Of a stretch of 64,000 bases of DNA, positions 52,092-60,589 are shown piece after piece (the stretch's first letter is position 1; every line of letters starts with the position of its first letter). The notes under the pieces were generated by a model. The model was not told the origin of the DNA. It did not search any database and saw only the letters and a program-made list of their open reading frames with translations. The stretch lies in NCBI RefSeq assembly GCF_001667585.1, contig NZ_LZJZ01000122.1:62001-126000 (forward strand), read 5' to 3'. A program made the position numbers and the translations under genes. The stretch is from Mycobacterium sp. E2733 (GTDB lineage Bacteria > Actinomycetota > Actinomycetes > Mycobacteriales > Mycobacteriaceae).

Positions 52092-52559
52092 TCATTCCAT
52101 CAACTGGGCGGCGACCGTCGCGCCGAGGTCCCAGCAGGCCTGCAGGTCGCTCTTGTCCGGCTTGCCCGAAACCAGCACGGTCTCTGCGGCTTTCGTCCAA
52201 CCGAGGCCGGTGGTGATCGACATGACGCCACGTTCGGCGCCCTCGGTGCCCTCGTTGCCGTGCAGGTACAGGCCGAACGGGCGTCCGCGTGTCGAGTCGA
52301 GCAGCTGGTAGTAGGCGCAGTCGAAGGCGTGCTTGAGCGCCCCGCTCATGTAGCCCAGGTTCGCGGGGCTGCCCAGCACATACCCGTCGGCCTCGAGCAT
52401 CTCGGCCGGCGACACGGTCAGCGCCGGGCGCCGGACGACCTCCACGCCCTGGATCTCGGGGTCGGTGGCACCGGAGAGGACCGCCTCGAACATCTCGTGG
52501 CAGTGCGGGGACGGCGTGTGGTGGACGATCAGGAGCGTCTTGCTGATTGGCTTGCTCAC
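52092..52559 (-). CDS. flavodoxin-fold NAD(P)H-dependent reductase (Rv2771c-like)
   Basis: A 155-residue flavodoxin-like protein. Beta1 is KTLLIVHHTPSPHCHEMFEAV, the flavin loop is YVLGSPANLGYMSGALKHAFDCAYY, and a third loop is LYLHGNEGTEGAE. A general quinone- or flavin-reductase role is likely but the partner is unknown. The GTG at 52559 overlaps the upstream gene stop (GTGA). It is last in the chain dapB-Rv2772c-like-Rv2771c-like. Confidence 0.85.
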   Translation of the reverse strand: MSKPISKTLLIVHHTPSPHCHEMFEAVLSGATDPEIQGVEVVRRPALTVSPAEMLEADGYVLGSPANLGYMSGALKHAFDCAYYQLLDSTRGRPFGLYLHGNEGTEGAERGVMSITTGLGWTKAAETVLVSGKPDKSDLQACWDLGATVAAQLME

Positions 52560-53011
52560 GGGCGGCCCTGCAATTCGAGCGCCGTCTTCATGGCTTCCCG
52601 CGCTCGCCTGCGGTCCCCCGCATAGTCGTAGGCGCGGGCCAGCCGGTACCAGCGCCGCCAGTCGTCGGGGTGGTCTTCGACTTCGGTGCGCACGGATGCG
52701 AAGAGCGCGTCGGCGGCGTCGCGCTCGATGCGGCCCGAGGCGCGGCGCGGCAGCGCGCTGGTGTCGAGCTCCATGCCGTCGGCCGCGATGAGGTTGGCCA
52801 GCTTCTGGTGGGCGAACCCGGACCGCAGGGTCGCCACCATCGCCCACAGCCCGATCAAAGGCATGATCAACACCGCCAGGCCCAGCCCCACGGCGGCCGC
52901 CCGGCCCGAGGCGATCATCGCCACGGCCATCCGGCCCAGCAGCACGAAGTACACCAGCATCGCGATGCAGAGGAATGCGATGAGGAATTGGGTGCGCAGG
53001 GCGGTGTTCAT
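52556..53011 (-). CDS. membrane protein with C-terminal helical repeat (Rv2772c-like)
   Basis: A 151-residue protein with two transmembrane helices (FLIAFLCIAMLVYFVLLGRM and AAAVGLGLAVLIMPLIGLWAMV). The cytoplasmic domain ends in a TPR-like motif (DDWRRWYRLARAYDYAGDRRRAREAMKTAL, described in parts). Function unknown. It begins 7 bp after dapB and overlaps the downstream reductase by 4 bp, a conserved mycobacterial arrangement. Confidence 0.82.
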   Translation of the reverse strand: MNTALRTQFLIAFLCIAMLVYFVLLGRMAVAMIASGRAAAVGLGLAVLIMPLIGLWAMVATLRSGFAHQKLANLIAADGMELDTSALPRRASGRIERDAADALFASVRTEVEDHPDDWRRWYRLARAYDYAGDRRRAREAMKTALELQGRP

Positions 53012-53018
53012 CGCCGGT

Positions 53019-53756
53019 TCACTGCAGATCGAGCAGGGGCTCAAGCCCCACGGTGAGGCCGCGTCGTTCCTTGACGCGCCGCACCGCCAGCAACACGCCC
53101 GGCACGAACGAGGTGCGGTCCAAGCTGTCGTGGCGGATGGTGAGCGTCTCCCCCTCGGTGCCGAACAGGATCTCCTGGTGGGCGACCAGTCCGGCCAGCC
53201 GCACCGAGTGCACCGGGATGCCGTCGACGTCGGCACCGCGCGCGCCCGGCAGGCTGGTAGTCGTGGCATCGGGGTTGGGCGGCAGGCCTTTTCGTGCTTC
53301 GGCGATCAGCTTGGCGGTGCGTGCGGCCGTGCCCGACGGGGCATCGGCCTTGTGCGGGTGGTGCAGCTCGATCACCTCGACCGACTCGAAGAAGCGCGCC
53401 GCCTGCTTGGCGAAGTGCATGGACAGCACCGCGCCGATCGCGAAGTTGGGGGCGATCAGGACGCTGGTGTTGGGCTTGTCGGCCAACCACTGTTCGACCT
53501 GCTCCAAGCGTTCGGCAGTGAAGCCGGTGGTGCCGACGACGGCGTGAATTCCGTTGCCGATCAGGAACTCTAGATTGCCCATCACCACGTCGGGATGGGT
53601 GAAGTCGATGACCACCTCGGTGCCGGATTCGGTGAACATGCTCAGCGAATCGCCGGCGTCCACCTCCGCGGACAGGGTCAAGCCCTCGGCGGCCTGCACG
53701 CCCGCCACCATCGCCGAACCGACTTTGCCCTTGGCTCCCAAGACGCCTACCCGCAT
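53019..53756 (-). CDS. dapB: 4-hydroxy-tetrahydrodipicolinate reductase
   Basis: A 245-residue NAD(P)H enzyme reducing the DapA product in the diaminopimelate/lysine pathway. The nucleotide motif is MRVGVLGAKGKVGSAMV (1-17), with GTTGF near residue 77, the substrate motif ELHHPHKADAPSGTA with conserved His and Lys, and GVLLAVRRVKE near the C-terminus. ATG 53756 is the family start. Together with dapF and dapA the window holds three dap genes at separate sites. Confidence 0.96.
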   Translation of the reverse strand: MRVGVLGAKGKVGSAMVAGVQAAEGLTLSAEVDAGDSLSMFTESGTEVVIDFTHPDVVMGNLEFLIGNGIHAVVGTTGFTAERLEQVEQWLADKPNTSVLIAPNFAIGAVLSMHFAKQAARFFESVEVIELHHPHKADAPSGTAARTAKLIAEARKGLPPNPDATTTSLPGARGADVDGIPVHSVRLAGLVAHQEILFGTEGETLTIRHDSLDRTSFVPGVLLAVRRVKERRGLTVGLEPLLDLQ

Positions 53757-53853
53757 GAGCTTCACCCTAGACCGGGCCGCTTCATCCACAGTTGGGTGTT
53801 TATCCACAACGGTCGCTTTCACGGTGGCCGGGGTCAGATATGCCAGATAGTGT

Positions 53854-53869
53854 TCGAACATGCGTTCGA
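53854..53869 (+). promoter_or_regulatory. LexA (SOS) box on the start codon of the 13E12-type gene
   Basis: TCGAACATGCGTTCGA matches the mycobacterial SOS consensus TCGAAC-RYRY-GTTYGA at every position. The ATG start codon (53860) is the centre of the site. A -10 TAGTGT (53848-53853) directly precedes it, so the transcript would be leaderless and LexA would sit on the initiation site. Confidence 0.92.
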
Positions 53870-55206
53870 TAGAAGATCCGCCTGAGGTGTCCGCCGCCTT
53901 GGACGCGCTGCATGCGGCCGACGCGGCGGTGCGCGGGCTGGACTTCGACGCGCTGCACCCCGTACTCCGGCTGCGGGTGCTGGAAGCGATGGAAAGTTCC
54001 CACCGGCGCCAGATCGCCGTCGGCACCGACGTGATCGCCGGCCTGGCGAACGAGGATCCCGGTGACGTCGGCGGTCCGGTCCACAAGGTGATCGCCGACT
54101 GGCTGCGGATCAGCTATGCCGACGCGTGTCGTCGAGTTCGAGACGCCAAGCAGCTCTCGCCGCGCCTGACCCTGACGGGGCAGGAGCTGCCGCCGGAGCT
54201 GCCGGCCACCGCCCAGGCGTGGCGGAAGGGCATGCTGGATGGGCAGCACCTGCGGGTAATTCAGGCGTTCGTGCGCGACCTGCCGGACGCCGTACCCGCC
54301 GAGACGGCGGAGGCGGCCGAGCGTTTCCTGGCCCAGCAGGCGGTGGGTTTGCGTCCCGACCAGCTGCAAAAGGTCGCCCACCAGTGCGCCCTGCGGATCA
54401 ACCCTGACGGGAAATTCTCCGACACCGACCGCGCCCGGCAGCGCGGCTTCACCTGGGGTGCGCAACGCCCCGACGGAATGAGCGTCGGCAAGCTGGTCGC
54501 GTCCCCGGAATTACGGGCCAATCTCGATGCCTGGCTGGCGCGGTTCGCGGCGCCTGGCATGTGCAACCCGGGGGACGAAAAGCCTTGCGCTGAGGGCAAA
54601 CCCAGCGAGGAATCCGCGAACAGCGACACGCGCAGCCACGCGCAGCGGCAGCATGACGCGATCAACACGCTGGTGCGCGGCCGGCTCGGTGACCCGCGGT
54701 TAGGGGCGCACAACGGATTGCCGGTCACCGTCATCGTCTCCACCACGCTGCAGCAGCTGACGGCGGGAACCGGGCGGGCGGTCACGGGCGGCGGAACGGT
54801 GCTGCCGATGCGCGATGTGATCCGGATGGCAAGCCATGCCTATCACTACCTCGCAGTGTTCGATGAACACTCCGGCCGCCCACTGTATCTCGGCCGGTCG
54901 CGGCGAATCGCCAGCCCTGATCAGCGGGTCGTGCTTTATGCCAAGGACCGCGGCTGCACACACCCGGGCTGCGACGCGCCGGGCTATTGGTGCGAGGTCC
55001 ACCATGTCGACGAGTGGGCCACCGGTGGCCTGACCGATGCCGACAAGCTCACCTTCGCGTGCGCGCCGCACCACAAGCTGATCGAAAAGGGCTGGCGCAC
55101 AAGGAAGCTACCCGACGGGCGCACCGAATGGATTCCGCCGCCGCACTTGGACCTAGGGCAGCGCACCAACGACTACCACCACCCGGAACGCCTCGAAGAT
55201 CCTTGA
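53860..55206 (+). CDS. HNH endonuclease-domain protein, DUF222/13E12 family
   Basis: A 448-residue protein with an N-terminal DUF222 helical domain (residues about 30-330) and a C-terminal zinc-supported HNH nuclease motif. That motif is CTHPGCDAPGYWCEVHHVDEW followed by ACAPHHKLIEKG, with Cys pairs and catalytic His-His. This is the REP13E12 family known as multicopy elements in M. tuberculosis, several of which are LexA-regulated. No flanking repeats or integrase were seen, so it is an isolated gene. Whether it cuts DNA is unknown. The start codon lies inside a perfect SOS box. Confidence 0.9.
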   Translation: MRSIEDPPEVSAALDALHAADAAVRGLDFDALHPVLRLRVLEAMESSHRRQIAVGTDVIAGLANEDPGDVGGPVHKVIADWLRISYADACRRVRDAKQLSPRLTLTGQELPPELPATAQAWRKGMLDGQHLRVIQAFVRDLPDAVPAETAEAAERFLAQQAVGLRPDQLQKVAHQCALRINPDGKFSDTDRARQRGFTWGAQRPDGMSVGKLVASPELRANLDAWLARFAAPGMCNPGDEKPCAEGKPSEESANSDTRSHAQRQHDAINTLVRGRLGDPRLGAHNGLPVTVIVSTTLQQLTAGTGRAVTGGGTVLPMRDVIRMASHAYHYLAVFDEHSGRPLYLGRSRRIASPDQRVVLYAKDRGCTHPGCDAPGYWCEVHHVDEWATGGLTDADKLTFACAPHHKLIEKGWRTRKLPDGRTEWIPPPHLDLGQRTNDYHHPERLEDP

Positions 55207-55213
55207 CCGGCGC

Positions 55214-56296
55214 CTACGTCTTGAACCGCCCGGCGAACCCGCGCAGCGGCAGGTCGGCGCTGGTGATGAGCCCCGGCGGCGCCGCCACGACCGATTTGAT
55301 CGAAGCCAGCGCGGGCATGCCGGTGACCGTCATCCCGATGGAGGCGAAGTTGTCCGGATTGGACAGGTCCACGCCGGGCTTGGGGAAGATCATGTGCTTG
55401 TTGTAGATGCATGGGTCGCCCTTGATCTGGGTGATGTAGCAGCCCTTGATGTTCCAGCTCGGATCGGTGTGCGGGGTCATCTGCCACTCCAGGTGCGTCT
55501 CGACCCGGGGAACCCCGTCCACCATGCCCTGGTACTTGATGTAGTTGCCACCCAGCGAGCCCTTGGGCAGGGTGTACCAGCCCAGGTCGACGTCCTTGGT
55601 GCAGGCGCCCAGCTCGTAGCTGAACTTCACCTCGTCGAGGGTCAGGTCGAAGCAGTCGGCCATCATCAGCACGCTGTCGGCGAAGACGCGGGTGTACTTC
55701 TCCAGCTTGGACGGGATCTCCGGATCGTCCACCGGCTGGCCGTAGCCCACCTCGATCCAGGTGTCCTTGGAGTGATGGCACGACACGTCGACGGACTCGA
55801 TGGTGGTGACGTTCTCGATATCGGCGACGTCGGCCGAACACACCACGCCCAGTATCTGGTTCAGGCCCGGGTTCATCCCGGTCCCGTAGAACGTCGCACC
55901 GCCCTTTTCGCAGGCCTCGGCGAGCAGCCGGCTCACCGGCTTGCCCGAGGGGTGCGGATGGTTCTTATCGCGGTGCCAGCCGGTGATCCAGTCGGCGGTG
56001 GTGACGATATTGATGCCGGCCTCAAGCACCTGTAAATAGAGGTCCTCGTCGGGGAACACGCCGTGGAAGGTGAGCACATCCGGCTTGGCCGCGATGATCT
56101 CCTCGATGGAGCCGGTGGCCTTCACCCCGTTGGGCTCGACGCCGGCGAGCTCACCAGCATCGCGACCGATCTTCTCGGGCGAATAGCAGTGCACGCCAAC
56201 GAGTTCGAGGTCGGGCTGGGTGGCGATCCGCTTGATCATCTCCGAGCCGACGTTCCCGGTGGCCACTTGGAAGACGCGAATCGGTGCACTACTCAT
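55214..56296 (-). CDS. DapB-like NAD(P)H oxidoreductase
   Basis: A 360-residue Rossmann protein related to dihydrodipicolinate reductase and diaminopimelate dehydrogenase-like amine dehydrogenases. N-terminus IRVFQVATGNVGSEMIKRIA, then GVHCYSPEKIGRDAGELAG and YGTGMNPGLNQILG. It is not DapB itself, being 115 residues longer and lacking the PHKADAPSGTA motif. In actinobacteria such proteins accompany Rieske oxygenases and lipid or steroid genes. It overlaps the Rieske gene stop by 4 bp (ATGA), so the two work in one pathway; the substrate is unknown. Confidence 0.82.
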   Translation of the reverse strand: MSSAPIRVFQVATGNVGSEMIKRIATQPDLELVGVHCYSPEKIGRDAGELAGVEPNGVKATGSIEEIIAAKPDVLTFHGVFPDEDLYLQVLEAGINIVTTADWITGWHRDKNHPHPSGKPVSRLLAEACEKGGATFYGTGMNPGLNQILGVVCSADVADIENVTTIESVDVSCHHSKDTWIEVGYGQPVDDPEIPSKLEKYTRVFADSVLMMADCFDLTLDEVKFSYELGACTKDVDLGWYTLPKGSLGGNYIKYQGMVDGVPRVETHLEWQMTPHTDPSWNIKGCYITQIKGDPCIYNKHMIFPKPGVDLSNPDNFASIGMTVTGMPALASIKSVVAAPPGLITSADLPLRGFAGRFKT

Positions 56297-57300
56297 TGCA
56301 TTGAGCCTTCCTGTGATGCGAATGCCTCGGGGTAGAACTGCTTGGCCCACTTGCGGATTGCGGTGAAGCCCTCGTACTCGTCGGTGGCGAGCGCCGGCGG
56401 GTCCGAGTAGCGCTGGTGCTGCCAGATCTCGATGTCCTGCTCGAACTGCCGGATCACTTCGCGGCCGAACTCGGCCGCCTTGGCCTCGGCGCGGGCCGGG
56501 TCCTTGCCAGGGGTGCGGCCGATGTAGACCATGAACCGGACATCGGAGGTGAACTCGTCGACCGGGGTAACCGCGGAGATGGTGCGGTTGTCGACCATCC
56601 CCCAGCTCTTGGTCACCGCGATGCCGAGACCGCCGTTGACGGCCTCGACGCCGCTGTTGACGTCCTCGATCTTCTGCCCGTCGTCACCTTGGAAAGTGAT
56701 GGTGAAGTCGACGAACGACACCGGCTCGGCGAAGTCGTGGCGGGTGAACACCGGCACGATCGGCGTGTTGTGCACGAACTTGAAATGGGCGAAGTCGACA
56801 CCGTTTTCGAGCACGTACTGGGGATGCAGCTCCAGCGCCTGCCGGTACAACCGCTGCTGCGGGTAATAATCGTCCGCGTCGCTGCCGTCGCGGAACGCGC
56901 CGAACACATCCGGCGCGTCGAAGTGCGGCTCGCGGCGCTCGACGTCGTGCCAGATGTAGACCGAAGCGTTGCGTTCCACCACAGGGTAGGTGCGGATCCG
57001 CCGCCCGCGGTTGGGTCGATCCTGGTAGGGAATGCAGACGTTGCGGCCCTCCTGGCTCCACTGCCACCCATGGAACGGGCACTGCAGCACCTCGCCGACG
57101 ACTTTGCCCCCGTAACCCAGGTGCGCACCGAGGTGTTCGCAGTAGGCGTTCATCACGGTGAGCTGCCCGGAGTCCGTCCGCCAGGCAACCATCTCCTGGC
57201 CGAAGTACTTCATCTTGTGCACGTCGCCCGCCCCGATCTCGTCGGACCAGGCGACCTGGAACCAGCCGGTTGGTTTCATCGACAACGGCGGCTTAGCCAT
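56293..57300 (-). CDS. Rieske [2Fe-2S] oxygenase, KshA-like
   Basis: A 335-residue terminal oxygenase. The Rieske motif is Cys54-x-His56 and Cys74-x2-His77 in CEHLGAHLGYGGKVVGEVLQ and CPFHGW. The mononuclear iron region is ENGVDFAHFKFVHNTP near 165-180. The best-known relatives are 3-ketosteroid 9-alpha-hydroxylase (KshA) and related steroid or terpenoid oxygenases. No reductase gene is adjacent. RBS GAGGGATC upstream of the ATG at 57300. Divergent from the TetR gene across 99 bp. Confidence 0.88.
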   Translation of the reverse strand: MAKPPLSMKPTGWFQVAWSDEIGAGDVHKMKYFGQEMVAWRTDSGQLTVMNAYCEHLGAHLGYGGKVVGEVLQCPFHGWQWSQEGRNVCIPYQDRPNRGRRIRTYPVVERNASVYIWHDVERREPHFDAPDVFGAFRDGSDADDYYPQQRLYRQALELHPQYVLENGVDFAHFKFVHNTPIVPVFTRHDFAEPVSFVDFTITFQGDDGQKIEDVNSGVEAVNGGLGIAVTKSWGMVDNRTISAVTPVDEFTSDVRFMVYIGRTPGKDPARAEAKAAEFGREVIRQFEQDIEIWQHQRYSDPPALATDEYEGFTAIRKWAKQFYPEAFASQEGSMQ

Positions 57301-57399
57301 GCGGGATCCCTCCTTGAGAACGAATGATAGGCCGCGCCTCCGACGAAATCAAAGTACCTTCTATGAAACTTACAGGCTCCTGCGCGATAGGCTCGGCAG

Positions 57400-58050
57400 A
57401 TGACTCGGCAGGTGAGCGGGGCCGGAACCGCGAACCGGCGGCCCAACCGGCGGGGCAACGCCACGCGCGAGAGCATGCTCGAAGCCGCGCTCAAGTCGTT
57501 GGCCTCCGGCGACCCGGGCTCGGTGTCGGCCAATCGCATCGCCAAGGAGATCGGCGCCACCTGGGGCGCCGTGCAGTACCAGTTCGGCGACACCGACGGC
57601 TTCTGGGCCGCGGTGCTGCACCGCACCGCCGAGCGGCGCGCCGCGACCTTCTCGACCCTGTCGACGCCGATCTCACCGGACGCGCCCCTGCGCGAACGCG
57701 TCGGCGCCATCATCGACACCCTCTACACCGGGTTGGCCTCGCCGGATTCGCGCGCCATCGAGAACCTCCGGGCGGCGCTCCCCCGCGATCCCGACGAGCT
57801 CGAGCGTCTGTTCCCGCGCACCGCTGCCGAGCTGTTCTCCTGGGGCAAGAGCTGGCTGGAGACCTGCCAGAACGCCTTCGCCGGCCTGGACGTCGACCCG
57901 GCTCGGGTGCGCGAGGTGGCCGCCCTGATCCCCGGCGCGATGCGCGGGCTGGTGTCCGAGCGCCAGCTCGGCTCGTACGCCGACCTGGACATGGCGCGGC
58001 GTGGCCTGACCAACGCGCTGGCCGCCTATCTGGAGCAATCCCGCGCGTGA
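57400..58050 (+). CDS. TetR-family transcriptional regulator
   Basis: A 216-residue repressor. The N-terminal HTH (about residues 20-70: RESMLEAALKSLASGDPGSVSANRIAKEIGATWGAVQYQFGDTDGFWAAV, in parts) is typical TetR. The C-terminal ligand domain is variable. It is divergent from the Rieske/DapB-like pair and probably controls it and itself. Its stop overlaps the GNAT start (GTGA). The 99-bp promoter region has no strong palindrome I could identify. Confidence 0.9.
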   Translation: MTRQVSGAGTANRRPNRRGNATRESMLEAALKSLASGDPGSVSANRIAKEIGATWGAVQYQFGDTDGFWAAVLHRTAERRAATFSTLSTPISPDAPLRERVGAIIDTLYTGLASPDSRAIENLRAALPRDPDELERLFPRTAAELFSWGKSWLETCQNAFAGLDVDPARVREVAALIPGAMRGLVSERQLGSYADLDMARRGLTNALAAYLEQSRA

Positions 58051-58640
58051 CGGCCGGCGACATCCTGTGCGGCATCACGATCCGCCAAGCCGGACCGGCC
58101 GATCTCGCGAACGTCGCCCAGATGCACTATCCGGTCTGGCGGCAGTCCTGGGCCGGCATATTGCCGGACGCCACCCTCGACATCCTCGGATCGCCGCGGC
58201 GCTGGGCCGTGCTGGCATACCCGCGAATCCTGCAGCGCCGCGGCTGGAGCATGTGGATCGCCGAATCCGGTTCCCGGACAATCGGAATGACGATCTTCGG
58301 ACCGGACCCGGCGAATCCCGAGCAGGTCGAACTCGACTCGCTCTACATCGCGGCGGACTGCCAGCGGCGCGGTGTCGGGGCGCGCCTGCTCGCCACGGCT
58401 CTGGCCGAAAGCCCGTCAGGTGACGTCGTCCTGTGGTGCGCAGAACGCAACACCCAGGCGCGAACCTTCTACGAGAAGAACGACTTTCATGCCGACGGCC
58501 GCACCCTGGACTGGGAGCCGCTGCCCGGGGTCAAGGTCGCCCACCTGGGCTACCGGCTCAGCCGACCGCAACGTGGCGGCGCAAGTCGTACTGCCCGAGA
58601 TCGGTGTTCGCCAGCATGGCGCGATGTTCGCCGGGCGTGA
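58047..58640 (+). CDS. GNAT-family acetyltransferase
   Basis: A 197-residue GNAT-fold N-acetyltransferase. Acetyl-CoA motif A is VELDSLYIAADCQRRGVGARL (about residues 93-113), followed by LWCAERNTQARTFYEKNDFH. The start is the GTG at 58047 within the TetR stop (GTGA overlap), so expression is coupled to the regulator. The last 83 bp overlap the end of the convergent monooxygenase. The tail after the GNAT fold (residues 172-197) is basic and may be non-essential. Substrate unknown. Confidence 0.8.
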   Translation: MTAGDILCGITIRQAGPADLANVAQMHYPVWRQSWAGILPDATLDILGSPRRWAVLAYPRILQRRGWSMWIAESGSRTIGMTIFGPDPANPEQVELDSLYIAADCQRRGVGARLLATALAESPSGDVVLWCAERNTQARTFYEKNDFHADGRTLDWEPLPGVKVAHLGYRLSRPQRGGASRTARDRCSPAWRDVRRA

Positions 58641-60018
58641 AGGGCCACACCTCGGGCACCCCGTCCTTGTTCAGGTACCAGCTCTGGCAGCCGGTGGTCC
58701 ACACCGTGTCCGGCATCGCGGCGCGCAGCTTGGCGTTGAAGTTCTCGGTCGCCGGCCAGGTCGGCTCCACCGTGTCGAATTCGCCGCGCCGCCAACGCTG
58801 AATCCACCGCAGTATGTGGTCGGCCTGCGATTCGGCGACCGTGGTGAGCGCGAGGTTGCCGACCGGGCTGTGCGGACCCAGCATCATGAAGAAGTTGGGG
58901 AAGCCCGGCAGCGCCACGGTCTGGTAGGCCCGCGGACCGTCACGCCACACGTCGTCGGCGGCGATGCCGTCGCGGCCGATCAGCTGCATCGGCCGGAAGA
59001 ACGCGTGGGTGTCGAATCCGGTGGCGAGCACGATGATGTCCGCCTCGTGCAGGACACCGTCGTCGGTCACGATGCCGCGCCGCTCCACGTGGTCGATAGC
59101 GGCGGTGACCAGTTCGACGTCGTCGCGCTGCATGGCGCGGTAGAAGCCATTGGACATCACCAGCCGTTTGCACATCGGCGTGTAGTCGGGGGTCAGCGCG
59201 CGTCGCAGCTCGGGGTCGCGGACCTCGCGCAGGCTCGCACGGCACAGCGCCCCCATGATCTTTCGGCGCAGGCCGGGCTTGGTGAGGCCGGCGGCGAACA
59301 GGTCGAAGCCGGAGCTGTAGCAGCGATAGGCCATCCGGTCGAGCCAGCCGAACCTGTTGTGGGTGAGGTTGGTGAACCTGCTGTATCGGGGGTTGGGCAG
59401 CCGAAGCACCCACTGGGCGGTGCGCTGGAACAGCATGACCCGGCCCGCCACGCCGGTCAGGCCGCAGACGAGCTGCACCCCCGTCGACCCGTTGCCGATG
59501 ATGGCGATCCGGCGACCGCGCAACTCAACGGAGTGATCCCACCGCGCCGAGTGAAAAGCCGGTCCGCCGAACTTCTGCAGACCCGGGATGGACGGCAGGC
59601 GGGGGTGGTGGAGCACGCCGGTCGCTGAGATCAGGAAGTCGACGGTCGATTCCGCCCCGCCATCCGTGCGCAGCCGCCAGCGGCCGCCCTCGAAGCGCGC
59701 GCTGACAATTTCCGTGCCGAACCGGATGCGGTCGCGCAGGCCGAAGCGGTCGGCGACGTCGCGGAAATAGGCCTGGATTTCGCGGCCGGGCGAAAACAGG
59801 TGCGACCAGTTGGGGTTTCGGGCGAACGTGTACTGGTAGACCCGCGACGGAATGTCACAGACCAGACCGGGGTAGGTGTTTTCGCGCCAGGTCCCGCCGA
59901 CCTCGTCGGCCTTCTCATAGATGGTGACGTCGGTTATCCCGCTGCGCAGCAGCGCAATTGCGATGCACATCCCCGACATGCCGGCTCCGACGACGGCTAC
60001 GGCGGGATCGCGTTGCAT
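58558..60018 (-). CDS. FAD-dependent Baeyer-Villiger-type monooxygenase
   Basis: A 486-residue flavoprotein monooxygenase. It has an FAD Rossmann motif VVGAGMSGMCIAIAL (residues 9-23), the BVMO fingerprint F-x-G-x3-H-x3-[WY] as FGGPAFHSARW (about 150-160), a NADPH motif IIGNGSTGVQL and the late ATGFD. It would oxidise ketones or related groups using NADPH and oxygen. Close in type to EtaA/MymA-like enzymes. Upstream of nothing on its strand except the SRPBCC gene 9 bp before its start. Confidence 0.88.
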   Translation of the reverse strand: MQRDPAVAVVGAGMSGMCIAIALLRSGITDVTIYEKADEVGGTWRENTYPGLVCDIPSRVYQYTFARNPNWSHLFSPGREIQAYFRDVADRFGLRDRIRFGTEIVSARFEGGRWRLRTDGGAESTVDFLISATGVLHHPRLPSIPGLQKFGGPAFHSARWDHSVELRGRRIAIIGNGSTGVQLVCGLTGVAGRVMLFQRTAQWVLRLPNPRYSRFTNLTHNRFGWLDRMAYRCYSSGFDLFAAGLTKPGLRRKIMGALCRASLREVRDPELRRALTPDYTPMCKRLVMSNGFYRAMQRDDVELVTAAIDHVERRGIVTDDGVLHEADIIVLATGFDTHAFFRPMQLIGRDGIAADDVWRDGPRAYQTVALPGFPNFFMMLGPHSPVGNLALTTVAESQADHILRWIQRWRRGEFDTVEPTWPATENFNAKLRAAMPDTVWTTGCQSWYLNKDGVPEVWPFTPGEHRAMLANTDLGQYDLRRHVAVG

Positions 60019-60027
60019 GGTCGCCGG

Positions 60028-60489
60028 CTACTCGGACTCGGCGCGCTGCTTGAGGCGCTGCAAGGTGAGCCGGATGTGTTCGGTGTTCGCGGCCACGCGA
60101 TCTGGGACACCGGTGGCCTTGCCGGCGATCATGCGGAACCAGCCGGGCCTGCGATCCCACGTGCTTTCGGTGACCCGGCAACCACCGTCGGCCGCGACGA
60201 TGTCGTATTGCCAGCGTGCGATCGGCAGCCCGGAGTGCCGCACATCGAACGCGAAGACGCGCCCCGGTTCCGCGTCGGTGACCGTGCACTTCGTGCTCCA
60301 ACGCCGTTTGGCGCTTTCGTTGTGACCGGTGAACACCGCCCCGGGGCGCGCCGCATCGCCCTTGCGCCACTCCATCGCCACCGCCTCCTCGGCGAACGAG
60401 GCCAGCGTGGGCAGTTCGGTGATGAGCCGATACACCACGTCCGGGCGGGCGTCGACCTGTACGGTGGCCGATACGCAGGGGTCGGTCAT
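60028..60489 (-). CDS. SRPBCC (polyketide-cyclase-like) protein
   Basis: A 153-residue START/Bet-v1-fold protein with a hydrophobic ligand cavity: SATVQVDARPDVVYRLITEL at the start, FTGHNESAKRRWSTKCTV in the middle and the C-terminal helix AANTEHIRLTLQRLKQRAE. Likely a lipid- or polyketide-binding accessory. It is 9 bp upstream of the monooxygenase gene and divergent from ald. In M. tuberculosis the ald regulator gene aldR occupies this position; here it does not. Confidence 0.8.
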   Translation of the reverse strand: MTDPCVSATVQVDARPDVVYRLITELPTLASFAEEAVAMEWRKGDAARPGAVFTGHNESAKRRWSTKCTVTDAEPGRVFAFDVRHSGLPIARWQYDIVAADGGCRVTESTWDRRPGWFRMIAGKATGVPDRVAANTEHIRLTLQRLKQRAESE

Positions 60490-60589
60490 GGGCCGATCAT
60501 AGCCAGCGCTCCCGGGGTTTCACCGCGATTGCGGCCCATCCGAACTTTCTCCACACTTGAGGGCGAACCTTCCAGGACAAGGGGCAGCC

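Noticed and set aside
53860..55206. HNH/13E12 gene as part of an insertion sequence or prophage
   Set aside because: No transposase, integrase, terminal repeats or target duplication was found around it.
55214..56296. Second copy of dapB
   Set aside because: It is 360 residues long, lacks the PHKADAPSGTA substrate motif, and is coupled to a Rieske oxygenase gene; true dapB is at 53019-53756.
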